In this document: piece after piece, positions 1 through 10,566 of the stretch | Position numbering within the stretch: position 1 is the first letter of the stretch | Layout: the number at the start of each line of letters is the position of its first letter | Source: Platerodrilus igneus | Taxonomy: Eukaryota; Arthropoda; Insecta; Coleoptera; Lycidae | Assembly: GCA_036346225.1 (NCBI GenBank) | Contig: JARFIW010001257.1 | Coordinates: forward strand, 92,001-156,000 | Length of the DNA stretch: 64,000 nt | Direction: 5' to 3' | Made by a program: the position numbers and the translations under genes | The notes under the pieces: generated by a model | The model's database searches: none | What the model saw: only the letters and a program-made list of their open reading frames with translations | What the model was told of the DNA's origin: nothing

Positions 1-344
1 TTCAATGCTGGCAGGAAGATGATCTGAGTTGAAAATGCCTATGCTGATTTTGCTGAGGTTGTTGATTATTTTTTCCAAGTAATAGAAGGAATCTAATCTT
101 GTCACCTATTTTGAAGTTAGAGAAGTGTAACATTTATCAGTATGATTTAAAAGTATGCAAACATCATAAGGATGCATTGTTTAATATTTTTTGAAAGTGA
201 TTAGTAATGTTGGGATGGGTTTCTTGTAACCTTTTTGATAGAAGCGACGTTGAAGGGTAAAATTGAAATCTGCATCTATTGTGGTTTTCGTTTGGTATTT
301 TCACTAACGTCGGACATTAATTTGTAAGTAAATTTTTCTAAATT
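1..344. other. Unassigned AT-rich sequence
   Basis: I see no coding frame, repeat boundary or RNA-like fold here. Confidence 0.5.
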
Positions 345-487
345 AAATTGTATTGTATTGTATTGTATATCTTTATTATTTAAATAGCATTTATACAAAT
401 AACTATTAACTCCACAAGTAACTCTAGCGAGATTTGGACTATGAAGTCCATTCTTACACCTAACTAAAAATTACTTCAAAATTGACA
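345..487 (-). repeat. Probable LINE 3' tail fragment
   Basis: Read on the minus strand, the segment ends in AATAAAGATATACAATACA followed by more ATACA-type pentamers. Such a run after an AATAAA-like signal is typical of the 3' tail of Jockey/CR1-group LINEs. No coding sequence remains, so the family assignment is inference. Confidence 0.4.
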
Positions 488-489
488 GA

Positions 490-987
490 AAAATAACTCA
501 TCATCATCATTGGGTCTTCAGTCCTGAAACTGGTTAGACGCGTACCATCATTGTTTCCTATTTTTAACTAACCTACAGATTTCCCCGAAATTTGCACAAT
601 CTGCATCTATCACTATCTGATCTAGGTCTACATCCACCTCTTTTTTCCTATCTCTGTTTGTCATATATCCCATACTATTCCCCAAAAATGCCTTAGAACT
701 TATTCTGCCCTTCTATTTCTCATATTTTTTTCCCAAAGATATCCTTGTTCCCTTACTGTTTCTATAACCTATTTGTTATTACCTTTGTCTGTCCATCCTC
801 AAACATCTGAAGCACGGCATTTCAAAGGCCGCTACTTTTCTTCTGTTTGCTTTTCAGACTGCTCGTGTTTCGTAGGCATACTGTCTGTGCTGTGCTCCAC
901 ACATACGCTTTCAACAACTTTTTGTTCTATGTTTGTTGTCTTTCATCATAGGCGCCGTTCTTTCTTGTTAGATGCAGTTCGGTCACC
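490..987 (-). mobile_element. RTE-type LINE 3'-end fragment
   Basis: On the minus strand this matches, at reduced identity, the last 500 or so bases of the larger RTE copy at 1737-5045, including the region coding for the end of the reverse transcriptase protein. Its minus-strand 3' end is a GAT-rich microsatellite (GATGATGATG), the kind of tail expected of the RTE clade. The frame is destroyed. An open frame on the plus strand (773-1096) is only the antisense of this relic. Confidence 0.65.
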
Positions 988-1724
988 TTCTATTGTTTTA
1001 CAATTATATACCCTATTTCTCCGACATTCAGTGGTTGCGAAGGGGGGTAAGCAGCCTGTGGCTGCCAAGTTCTCCCAGCACTTGAACATTTACTGATTTA
1101 ATATTTTTTCCAATATATCTTTTCGCACAGTCAACATTAGTTGCAGATATTTCACAACAAACAACTAGTTGTTTATAATAATCATCAGATTTATCTGCGC
1201 TTATTTTTTCGTCATTGGGTTTTCCGTCTCAAAACTGGTTGAACATGTACCTGCACTTATTTCTTTTCTAAACTAACCTACATAGTTCCCTGAAATTCTC
1301 ACACACCAATACAGCTCGGTTCCCCTTATATTGTTTTCTAATATTATGCCCTATTTCACTGAGATTTATTGAAGGGGTTAAGCAACCTGTGGCTGCCAAG
1401 ATCCCCCAACACTTAGACATTTGCCGAAATAATAGTTTTCCAGTAAATGCTTTCAGGCAATTACCATTATTTGAGAATATTGCCCCTCCAATGCTTGTAG
1501 TTGCTTATAATAAATATCATCTTTCTTCTATTGTTTTCTAATATTTTGCCCTTTTTCACTGAGATTTATTGAAGAGGGTTAAGCAACCTGTGGCTGCCAA
1601 GATCCTCCAACACTTAGACATTTGCCGAAATAATAGTTTTCAGTAAATGCTTTCACGCAATTACTATTATTCGAGAATATTGCCGCTCCAATGCTTGTAG
1701 TTGCTTATAATAAATATCATGTTT
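988..1724. repeat. Three copies of a ~190-bp repeat
   Basis: Three direct copies lie at about 988-1190, 1326-1505 and 1510-1724. Shared landmarks, in order, are ATTGTTTTctAATAT, the block AAGCAACCTGTGGCTGCCAA, ACACTTAGACATTTGCCGAA, and TTGTAGTTGCTTATAATAA. Copies two and three are close to identical by eye; copy one is more diverged. Each sits next to an RTE 3'-end piece, so the unit may have been co-duplicated with RTE tails. No coding potential is seen. Confidence 0.75.
1205..1325 (-). mobile_element. Short RTE 3'-end scrap
   Basis: Minus-strand match to the terminal part of the RTE copy, recognisable by the 'AACTGGTTgaAcATGTACCT' block that also occurs near 525 and 1770. It lies between two copies of the 190-bp repeat. 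Confidence 0.5.
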
Positions 1725-1752
1725 AAGTGCAGTTACTTTCTGCGTCATTAAT

Positions 1753-3476
1753 TTATCCATCTTGGGACTGGTTAGATGCGTACCTCCATTGATTTCTCTT
1801 CTGAGCTAACCTACACATTTCCATGAAACTCCTACAGCCTACATCTTTTACTATCTGTGTGCAGTAGTCCAACCTAGGTCTACCTCTTCTTCTCTTTTTT
1901 CCTATCTCTGCTTCTAGTATATTCCGCACTATTCCCTCATGCCGTAGTATGTGGCCTATCATCCTATCTCTCCTATTTTTTACCGTTTTCTACATATTTC
2001 TTTCTTCCCCTACCATTTTTAGAACCTCTTCGTTCTTAACTTAGTCTGTCCATGATATCTTCATCATACGTCTGTAGCACCACATTTCAAAGGCTTCTAC
2101 CTTTTTCTTGTCCGCTACTCCCACTGTCCAGGCTTCACAGCCATACAGTGCTGTGCTCCACACATATGTTTTGAGCAATCTTTTCCTTGTTTCTATGTTT
2201 GTGGTCTTTGAGCACAGTAGTTGCTTTTTCTTGTTAAATGTAGCATGACCTTGTGCTAATCTTTGTTTTATATCTTTTGTGCTTTTCCCGTCTTGCGTTA
2301 TTTGGCTTCCTAGGTAGCAGAAATCCTTAACCTCTTGTAAGTTCGTGTTACATATTTGTATTCTTGTTTTTGATTTATTTTTTCTCCTTTGCATACTAGT
2401 ACTTTAGTTTTACTTTTGTTAATTTTCATACCGTATCTCTCTGTTAGAACCGTTTCCATTTCATTGAGAGCAGCTTCTAACTCTTCCTTGCTAGATGCTA
2501 ATACCGCTATATCATCTGCAAATCTAAGCATATCAATTTTTTGTCTCTGCATAGTAATTCCAAATGTCTTCCTGCATTTGACAGTATTCATTGCCTCTTC
2601 AATGTACAAGTTAAAAATTAGTGGGGATAGGGAACATCCCTGTCTCATCCCTTTCCTGATGTTTACTTCTCTACGTTCCTGCTCTAATTCTATTACTCCT
2701 GTTTGCTCTTTGTATAAGCTATGTACTATCCGTCTATCCCTATAACTCATTCCAATCTTTTTGAGTATTTCGAACATTTGTTTCCATTTTACATTGTCAA
2801 ATGCTTTTTCCAGATCTACAAACCCTATATACACGTTTTCCCCTTTTTCTATTGTTTTCTCCATTATCACCCTCAGAGCTAAGATGGCCTCCCATGTTCC
2901 CCTGTTTTGCCTAAACCCAAATTGGTCTTCTCCTAGTATTTCTTCAGCCCGTTTTTCCATTCATCTTTGTACAATTCTAGTTAATATTTTTGATACGTGT
3001 GCTGTCAAGCTTATTGTTCGAAAATTTTCACATCTATCTGCGCCTTTCTTTTTTAGTATAGTTACTATGACGTTATGTTTGAAATCTTTGGGTATCTCGC
3101 CTGTCTCATACATATAGCTTACAAGTTGGAAGAGACGTTCTGTTACTGCTTGACCAGCTGCTTTTAGAGTCTCCGCTTGCACCTTATCTGTACCCGGCGC
3201 CTTACCATTTTTCAGACCCTTTAATGCTATTTCAAATTCATCTCTAAGTATAGGATATCCCAAGTCATCTTTTTCAATGTCTGATTCCTTTTCTAATGCA
3301 GTTAGTTCTTCTCCTGCATATAAATTCCCTATATATTCTTGCCATCTACCCACTTTCTCTACATTTTCTATAATGACATTTCCTCCCGCGTCCCTTATAT
3401 TTTTGCTATACGTTTCTATATCCCTAAAATTGATTCTAATTAGTTTGTATGCTTCATCTGTTTTTCCTACTTCCAT
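1753..3476 (-). pseudogene. RTE reverse transcriptase, broken
   Basis: The reverse transcriptase is spread over frames 3476-2961, 2960-2310, 2394-2041 and 1962-1753. Visible motifs are LKNGKAPGTDKVQAE, NFRTISL, GEDQFGFRQNRGT, GFVDLEKAFDNVKW, GMRQGCSLSPLIFNLYIE and the catalytic box RFADDIAVLAS with both aspartates intact. The C-terminal part has the 'CEAWT' and 'MMKISWTD' segments, then IGHILRHE and RRGRPRLDY, as in other RTE elements. A frameshift near 2310-2394 and stops near 2960 and 2040-1970 break the frame. The same C-terminal block is repeated in the relic at 26848-27860. Confidence 0.88.
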
Positions 3477-3536
3477 CTTAGTTTGTACCTCTTTGCACTT
3501 TTCATCAATCCATTGTTCTTTAGCTTTCCTGCATTT

Positions 3537-4724
3537 TCAAATAATTTCCCATTTTATGGTCTTGTATCTCTGTTTTCCTGTTTCGTCTGATTTATTTTTG
3601 TATTTTCGTCTTTCTTCTATTAAATTCAGGATATCCTTTGTTATCCATGGTTTCTTATTTACTTTTTGTGTATACCCCAGAATATCTCTGGCCGCCATGT
3701 CGAGGCTGGATTTAATGTTATTCCATTCTGTTTCTACTTCCTTAGTATCAGATATTTTCCTGATATCTTTGAGCAATTCATTTGACCTTTTTTCGAATCT
3801 TTCTTGAATATCTTTCTCTTTTAGTTTCTGTAGGTCCAAGTGCCTTTTTCCGTTTCTTTTTTTCAAATTTTTAAATTTAAGTGCGGCCTTCATAATTACG
3901 ATGTTGTGGTCAGTGTCTATATCTGCTTCTGGGTAGCTTCTACAATCTTTTACTTGATTCCTAAACCGTTGTCTAACAAGAATGTAATCTATTTGATATC
4001 TTCCTATATCTCCTGGCATCTTCCACGTATATCCTCTTCTAGCATGATGTTGAAATAATGTGTTTGTAATGATTAAATTGTTCTTGTCGCAAAATTCTAC
4101 CAGCCTATTTCCTCTGTCGTTTCTAGTGCCTAAACCAAATAAACCTACTATCGCTCCTTCCCTACCCTCACCTACCACTGCATTAAAATCCCCCGTAATT
4201 ATTAAATTTTCATGTCCTTTTACGTGTCTTAATATGTCTTTGATATCTTTGTAGATCGCTTCTACCTCTTCGTCACTGTAGCTAGAGGTGGGCATGTATA
4301 CTTGTATTATTACTGTGTTTACCGGTTTAGATTCTAATCTAACCATGAGTACTCTTTCATTCTTTTGTAAGTAATTTTCTACACAGTATCCTATCTTTTT
4401 CCGCATAACTATCCCCACACCCAAATTTCCTTCCTCGGCTCCTGTATGAATTACCCTGAAGTCTCCACTCCAAAATCCCCGCCTCTGGCCACCGAACTTC
4501 GCTGATCCCTACTATGTCTAATGATAACCTATTCATTTCGATTTTAGGTTCTCTAGCTTACCCACTTGCTTCATAGTTCTAACATTCCACGCTCCGACTC
4601 GCAAAATGTTCCCGACTCTTATTCTTAACTTTCCGATCGCATCCTCCGAAGTAGTCTCCTCCCGGAGACCCGAATGGGGGACTATTTTAACTCCGGAATC
4701 TTTTACCCCAGAGAATGCCATCAT
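3537..4724 (-). pseudogene. RTE endonuclease (AP-like), broken
   Basis: Two minus-strand frames together make the apurinic-like endonuclease that nicks target DNA for target-primed reverse transcription. The first frame (4724-4533) carries GAWNVRTM, the usual start of the domain. A frameshift follows, with the 'ISEVRW' segment in another frame. The second frame (4424-3537, 295 codons) carries VYMPTSS, the catalytic-type ITGDFNA block, the RRGYTWKMPG segment, YQIDYILV and TDHN. So the central D/N and terminal DH residues of the fold are present. A stop separates it from the reverse transcriptase at about 3537. The later part of this frame is the linker (WNNIKSSLDMAARDILG) seen in RTE proteins. 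Confidence 0.85.
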
Positions 4725-4805
4725 TTTATTATAATTTAAGTACGCTGTGTACTTGGGAGGTAATGTGGTGGTTTCCCGTTGCCTTCCACATCGCGGTAGT
4801 GTGTC

Positions 4806-5021
4806 TTAGACTGCCATACCGACCCCTATGGTCTCTGCCAATCTAAGTACCGAAAGAGCCGCTGCCCTCTTTCGGGGACCTGTCTTAGTCTGGTTCCTCA
4901 CTAACGACCCTACTACTATGGTTGGACCTGTAGTTTGGCTCTTTAGCTCATTAGAACACGCAAGCCATTTCACCTGTTCTAGTAATCTAGAACTTCGGCA
5001 AGGTGCAGGTCCATTCGACAT
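4806..5021 (-). CDS. Small leader ORF of RTE copy 1
   Basis: A 71-codon frame begins MSNGPAPCRSS and ends just upstream of the endonuclease frame. It lies in the 5' region of the retrotransposon. The beginning is rich in Ser, Leu and Arg, with no recognised domain. It could be a real upstream ORF or leader sequence that happens to be open. The sequence shows no evidence that it is translated. Confidence 0.35.
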   Translation of the reverse strand: MSNGPAPCRSSRLLEQVKWLACSNELKSQTTGPTIVVGSLVRNQTKTGPRKRAAALSVLRLAETIGVGMAV

Positions 5022-5289
5022 GGAGAAAAATAACTAAATAAAAAAAAGAAAAAATAAAATAAAAATAAGCGTTTTACAGTGTTTAAATAAATAAATAAAT
5101 ATACCTTTGCCATACACATACACACACGCTCGTATGCTCACTCGCACCCATGCTCATACATACACAACAAAAACACTCAGTCACACAACAGGCACGTAAT
5201 CTCAGAACCCATGCATTCTAAATGTAACTACTGTTGCGATAGTAGATATTCCCGATACGTTTGTCGGAACTTAGAGATTGTGGTAGAAT

Positions 5290-7100
5290 TTCTTATAATG
5301 GCAGGAATCGAGTTCCACAGTGAAGAACTGGAAACCACAAAAGAGGAATGATACATTTCAATTCGATGATGAGGAATTTTCACAGGTTATCATCTCTGAT
5401 GTTGTAGTGGCCGTTAGATAAAGGCGAAAATTTTGTAGTAAGGTAGTTTGGACGAATCCCGCGAAAAAACTTATCAACATTATCGCTTGATGTAATTTCC
5501 TCTGGTTATGCAGCTTCAACCAGGATAATCTCTTAAAAAATGTTGAGATGTGATCATAGTGCTTAGTATCAAATATAAAGCGAATGCAGCTATTATGAAC
5601 CTTTTGCAAACGATCCCCACTAATCTGGGGCAGATTATTATACACAACATCCCCATAGTCGAAAATGAACTAGATTGGGGCCTGGACCAGTTTGATTTTT
5701 AAGCTAATTGGTAAAAATTGCCTAATTCTATTGAGACCATGCAGTGAAGCAAAAACTTTTTGACATATGTATAGTGTGTGGCTCTTCTAAAATAGGGTCG
5801 CGTCAATAACAACTCCAAGACTTTTAACGACCGGACAAAGTTTGATTAGCGACCCACCTAATTGAAGAGGCGGGAGTATCGATTGGTCAGTTTACCTAAC
5901 CATTGTGGAAGATCCGATTACAATTGCTTCACATTTAAAAGGATTTATTGTTAGTTGGTTTTCGTCTGCCCACGATTTTATTCTAGCAAAATCAGAATTA
6001 ATGTTGATAAATGTATTTGGTAAATCGTTAGGATGACAGTGACAATATATTTGAATGTCGTCGGGATAACAATGGTACTTACTAAATTTGAGAACTTTAC
6101 TAATATCTTGAATATACAAGGAACACAGAAAAGTACCGAGCACGCTTCCCTGTGGCATTCCTGCCTGTAGATTCACCCAATTAGAAAATTGATCTCCTTC
6201 ATCATTGAGAACATGTTGTTCATGACCGTTAAGGTATGATTTAAATTATTCGAGAGAGCTATTGGAAAAATTATATAGCATTTTAAGCGCAAGTAATATT
6301 GCAGAATTAACATTATTAAATGCTGAACTGAAATCTAATTGCACAAGAACGGTAAGCCGTTTTCTATCCATGGCTTGCTTAGTATCATCAATTACACAAA
6401 TTAAGGCTGTAGAGGTACTATGGAATTTGCGAAAACCAGACTGGTATTTATCAAAAAGGTTATTTAGGTAAAAATAGTCAAGTAGTTGATCAAGAGCTAT
6501 ATATTCAATTAATTTAGAGAGGGTTGGAAGGATACTAATTGGGCGAAAGTCAGAGGGAGATGAAGGACTGATCTTCTTAGGTAACGGACGAATCAGCGCT
6601 TGTTTCCAGCATTCAGGAAAAGTACTTGTTAAGAATGAACAGTTTACAATAGACAGAAAGGTCTCCATTAGGCTAGGAAGTATATATAGAATCATTGATT
6701 TAAATAATCCATCGACCCCTATTGCGCTCGATTTGATGCGCTTAAACGCTTTATGGACAGTATCCTTATTTAGAGTTTGAAAATAAAATTTAGGGTATAC
6801 AGGAGAATTTAATGAAGAATCGGGTCTGCACAGATTATAGCTACAAAGTGATTGTTTAATTCATTTAAACTTAACACATTTGGTGAACGAGTGGAATGTT
6901 TGCCAACTCCCAACGTTTGTAACTCTTTCCAGGTTTTGGCAGAACTTAAATTTGACGATAGCGGGTACAAATGCCGTAACATAGAACTACGGATTAATTA
7001 TTTAGTTTTATTACGAAATAACTTATAACGTGAATGATTTTTCAACGTAGGTAGTCGTTGAAACTGAACTGCATTATAATTTGAATAAGGGCCGCTATAC
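5290..7100 (-). pseudogene. LINE ORF2 reverse transcriptase part, broken
   Basis: Minus-strand frames 6695-6246, 6176-5892 and 5645-5358 make most of a reverse transcriptase. Motifs in order are RPLPKK, DFRPISILPTLSKLIE, DKYQSGFRKFHST, VQLDFSSAFNNV, GMPQGSVLGTFL and YPDDIQIY, where the usual Ala before the two aspartates is Pro. These are followed by NQLTINPFKCEA. The last piece (RLQKVHNSCIRFIFD, YDHIS) is the cysteine-poor C-terminal region of this LINE group. The upstream linker (7100-6700) is readable in broken frames. Several frameshifts and stops make it inactive. Confidence 0.85.
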
Positions 7101-7104
7101 TTGC

Positions 7105-8092
7105 GGCCACGTCCACAATGCTCCACCCGAAGGTACTACATTGGGTTTAAACGCGAAAATAAACGTGCTTCTAATTTATTCTAACTTCATAATTAATCTA
7201 CCCTAAATAAAAATCTAACAGACTGAAACAAAAACTAAAAACAAGGTTTAAATAATGGTATCCCTAGCGTTGACTTTGGAGTGTGCCCGATCAACAAGAC
7301 GAGCAAAAATGAGAGGGGTAGGGATCCGTAATACCGGATAGCAGACGCCGGCTCTGCTTACCAGTGCGACCTGAAGGGTCGACTTAAAACTATCCAAATC
7401 TAGCTAGCTAATTTAAAATGGATTCAAATTTCTAAGCATTTGCCAAATGTATTAATAGTGAATTCAGCTATTTTGCCTGCTTAATAAATTTACAAATTTG
7501 TCCTCCCTGATCTAAGTATTTATCTCAAAATTTGTCCCTAACGTTCCCTATCATTCCCTAACTGACATATTATATATACAATCTTCTTTTCTATATATAC
7601 TGCGACCAAAAATTGGCGACAGAACGTCAAACGAATTAAATCAAGCCACAAAACAATACAATGCAGGCAAAAATATACGTGTAAAAATATATATAAATAT
7701 AATATAAATATATAAATAAACATATAATAAATATATAAATAAATATCTGAATAAGCAAAAGCATGTAACAGTGCATATATTAGCAAAAGCAAATACATTA
7801 TCAGGTGCACTCGCATGAGCATTATATCGACTAGCGCCATTACACAAAAACGTGCTTGTTAGATTATTTCAAAATCTGTTTAAAATCACAAATCAATGCT
7901 CATGCGAGTACAGCCGCCACAATTTTATTCTTACCTCCAATATAAATTTCTCCAGAATCTGAAGTTCTGGTCGTCTACCTACATCTATTGGTTTTCTACT
8001 TTTATAGGGGAGTTGAATATGCACTGTTAAAGTCCTGGTGGATATGCACTAAACGTTCTGGGGGGATCACAATCACTATCACTTCACCAAAA
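7105..8092 (-). mobile_element. Unclassified ~1-kb insert in LINE ORF2 linker
   Basis: The linker between the LINE endonuclease and reverse transcriptase is readable on both sides (QWLNDQIQEMRRLKD ending near 8105; RGRKYSGPYSNYN starting near 7105), but about 990 bp separate the halves. The insert is mostly AT-rich and codes for nothing I recognise. Its 7112-7140 end carries the 30-bp motif AATGTAGTACCTTCGGGTGG plus AGCATTG (minus strand), shared with the 3' end of SINE family A in this window. It also holds an inverted pair at 7807-7822 and 7899-7914 (CACTCGCATGAGCATT and its complement). Ends and class are inferred. Confidence 0.5.
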
Positions 8093-8099
8093 AAACAAC

Positions 8100-9050
8100 T
8101 GCAGCAGCATCTTTTAAACGTCTCATTTCCTGTATTTGATCGTTTAGCCACTGTGCTTTAGGCCTTGTAATCCGAACCATTTTAATTGGAGCATGAATAT
8201 TGTAGAGGTGAGTAACAAAGAAGTTAAATGATTGTAGTTTGCAGTTGACATTAGGTAATAGGTCAATTTGACTTCACGATATTTCATGAGCATCCTTTGT
8301 AATCTGTTTAATATCCATATGTTTAAAATCTCTGTATGTTTTATATTTTGGAATAAATTTTGGTAGTTTTGCTGAGTAACATACATGTATAAGATCATGT
8401 TTAGACAGTTCAAGAATGGGGAATTGACTAAATTGAATTGCTTTTTCTTTCTTTAGCAGAATTATATGGTCTATACGTGAATGCATTTCATGAGTGACAG
8501 TGATTAAATGGTGAGTTGGCATAAGAGGCAGTAAACTTAAGTTGCACGAATTTATAATATTTCGTAAACACTGAACGTCATAAGTGTCCTTAGTGATATT
8601 TATATTGAAATCTAGTACAATGATATCACTATATACTGGTATGAACTGAAATAGAATATCCTCAATGTCGGACAAATAGCCAGTATTTGGTGGACGATAT
8701 ATAGTACCAATCAGGATTTTCTTATGCATAAATGAAATCTCAACAAACATGTATTCGGGCCTAGCATGATATGCAGATTGCGAGCTAGCCATCAACTTAG
8801 CAGATAGGACCTTCCTTACATATAAAGCTACTTTGCCGCCACATTGTTTGGTTCTATCATTTCTTAATATACGATATCTGTGCAGATTTAGTAGGCTATC
8901 TAGGAGTGAAGGTTTGAGCCAAGTTTCGGATATAGCAATGCAATGTGCACCACTAAATTCAAAGGCATTAGAAAAATTATTGAATTTGCTTAATAACGAC
9001 TCCGAGTTCACATGACAGCAATGAAAAGCCCTTGAATGTCGTCATAATGG
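8100..9050 (-). pseudogene. LINE ORF2 endonuclease part
   Basis: The frame 9011-8274 (245 codons) is an apurinic-like endonuclease domain. It shows CIAISETWLKP with the catalytic-type Glu, RNDRTKQCGGKVALYV, GTIYRPPN, a DIIVLDFNINI block in place of the usual GDFN, MHSRIDHI and LSKHDLIHV near the end. The Asp of the D-H pair is followed by leucine, as in other LINEs. The reading continues in a second frame into linker sequence down to about 8105, where the 1-kb insert begins. Translation probably started slightly upstream of 9011, but a stop near 9015 hides the start. Confidence 0.8.
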
Positions 9051-9466
9051 TTGTTGTAGACGAGTCGAAGCAGATGGAATGCTGGGCAGAAGAGACAGAA
9101 CATCAGGTTTCTCATCTGGGGTATCAACATAGATTCTGCAAAGGTCTGAAAAGTATTCAGCCATTGCAAAAGGAAAAGTTAAAAGAGAATAAAACAGGGT
9201 TTACGGATTAAGAGCCCGCAACTCACACAAGGAATCATACAAAATTATAGAAACACAACTAAATACATAACTAAACTTAAATCTAATGGGTACATAATTG
9301 AAGTAAGAGTCCTATAGTATTTAGGCTCCGAACAAACAGGCTGTATAGAGGATAAATGAATAATTAGTATCCAAAATGCAAAAAAAAGAAGTAAAAGAAA
9401 AATTAAAATTATTTAATCAGATAATATTACCCAACCATAACGATATAGATGTAATTGTAATAAGAC
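9012..9466 (-). other. LINE inter-ORF region
   Basis: Sequence between ORF1 and ORF2 of the Jockey/CR1-group LINE. It is AT-rich and has no separate gene or signal that I can recognise. Confidence 0.5.
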
Positions 9467-9981
9467 CTAGTTATGTAGATTTTTGTCATCCGTGCTGTTG
9501 GCTACGGGTATTGTAATGCTTAGTCGTGTTGTCCGAAGCCTTACGGGAATCCCGCGCTGCCGCCTTAAGATAGTGGTGATGAGAAATTTTTTTTCTGCTT
9601 GAAAAACATGTATTTTTCCGTCTTGAGTCCAGGTATGCCTAGGACCAAAAGTTTCCTTACAGGAGTTATAGAGTGCTAACCGTCGTCTAGTGAGGGACTC
9701 GGTTATGAGATACGGCATACCTTTAAGGCACTTTTTCCTCTCCCATACACAACGTCTAATTTGATAAGACATAAATTTCACGATAATAGGGCGTAGTTTT
9801 TTACCATTATTACTTTGTGTGTCTAGGCGGTGAAACCGATCAATACTATTCAACGAAAAATCGTTGATCTTTAACGTAGTGTTTATGAAATTAAGTATTA
9901 TATTATTGACGTCGATTTTGGAGTTGTCTTCCTTAATAGCGTGGCACAGCAAGCAATTACTTCGTGAGTAAGCATCTAGAG
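9467..9981 (-). CDS. LINE ORF1 protein, C-terminal part
   Basis: Nucleic-acid-binding ORF1 protein of the LINE. The segment begins at ALDAYSRSNCLLCH and contains DRFHRLDTQSNNGKK, RPIIVKFMSYQIRR, ITESLTRRRLALYN and WTQDGKIHV. These are the consecutive blocks of the Transposase_22/L1-ORF1-like fold that binds RNA and acts as a chaperone in the ribonucleoprotein. Its N-terminal part lies 3.5 kb away at 13476-13730. The phase on the two sides of the hAT insertion matches exactly, so this is a split gene rather than two genes. Confidence 0.85.
9974..9981. repeat. hAT target duplication, left
   Basis: ATCTAGAG directly precedes the left terminal repeat; the same 8 bases follow the right terminal repeat at 13476-13483. 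Confidence 0.95.
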
Positions 9982-10566
9982 CATAGGTTCCCAACGGGGG
10001 CGGTACCGCCCCCCAGTGGGCGCTGTAGCTTTCAAAGGGGGCGGTAGCGAGTACAGGGGCAAAAGGGGGGCGTTAGGAGGATCAAGGGGCGTTCGTGACG
10101 TACTTACCTTTTTAGAAAATAAATATATTAAAATACTTTGAAAATACCTAGTTGGCATGAATAGACAGTTTATTTAGCTATCTAAAATGTCTATGTTATT
10201 GTTATCGAGAAAATATACTTTAAAACATTTAATTCAGCATTAGGTCTATGAATACTTAATTCCGTTTAATATTGTCCGCAACAAGTCTTTGCAAGTTGAT
10301 AAGCAAAGACGCGATATGACTTGCTTACAAAGTGCACCGGCATCGCAAACAAGATAAAACATACAAGTTGATGCTTGTATGAAATCAAACGTATAAAAGG
10401 CAGGGATAGCTCTAGGAATGTGTTATTATTTTTGTGTGCTTCGCAAATAATCCATGTTCGTGAGTGATAAGTTATATAAGTCATTATAACCATTAATTTT
10501 ATAATTATCTATAAATTCGTTGAAAAGTTAATTTATTTTAAACCGTGGCAAGTTTTGGATTTCAAA

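Larger units (their letters stand above)
1737..5045 (-). mobile_element. RTE-type non-LTR retrotransposon, copy 1
   Basis: A nearly full-length LINE on the minus strand. From 5' to 3' it has a leader with a small open frame (5021-4806), an AP-type endonuclease (4724-3537), a reverse transcriptase (3476-1970) and a short basic C-terminal region ending at 1753. Domain order and motif style fit the RTE group, often mis-annotated in arthropod genomes as 'craniofacial development protein 2'. Several stops and frameshifts make it non-autonomous. The 5' end is inferred from the poly-purine/AT run at about 5040. No target duplication could be identified. Confidence 0.85.

Noticed and set aside
773..1096. 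107-codon open frame on the plus strand
   Set aside because: Antisense of an RTE 3' fragment running into the 190-bp repeat; no protein-like pattern.
2389..3807. Several plus-strand frames rich in Ser/Phe/Ile
   Set aside because: Exact antisense of the RTE endonuclease/reverse transcriptase on the minus strand.
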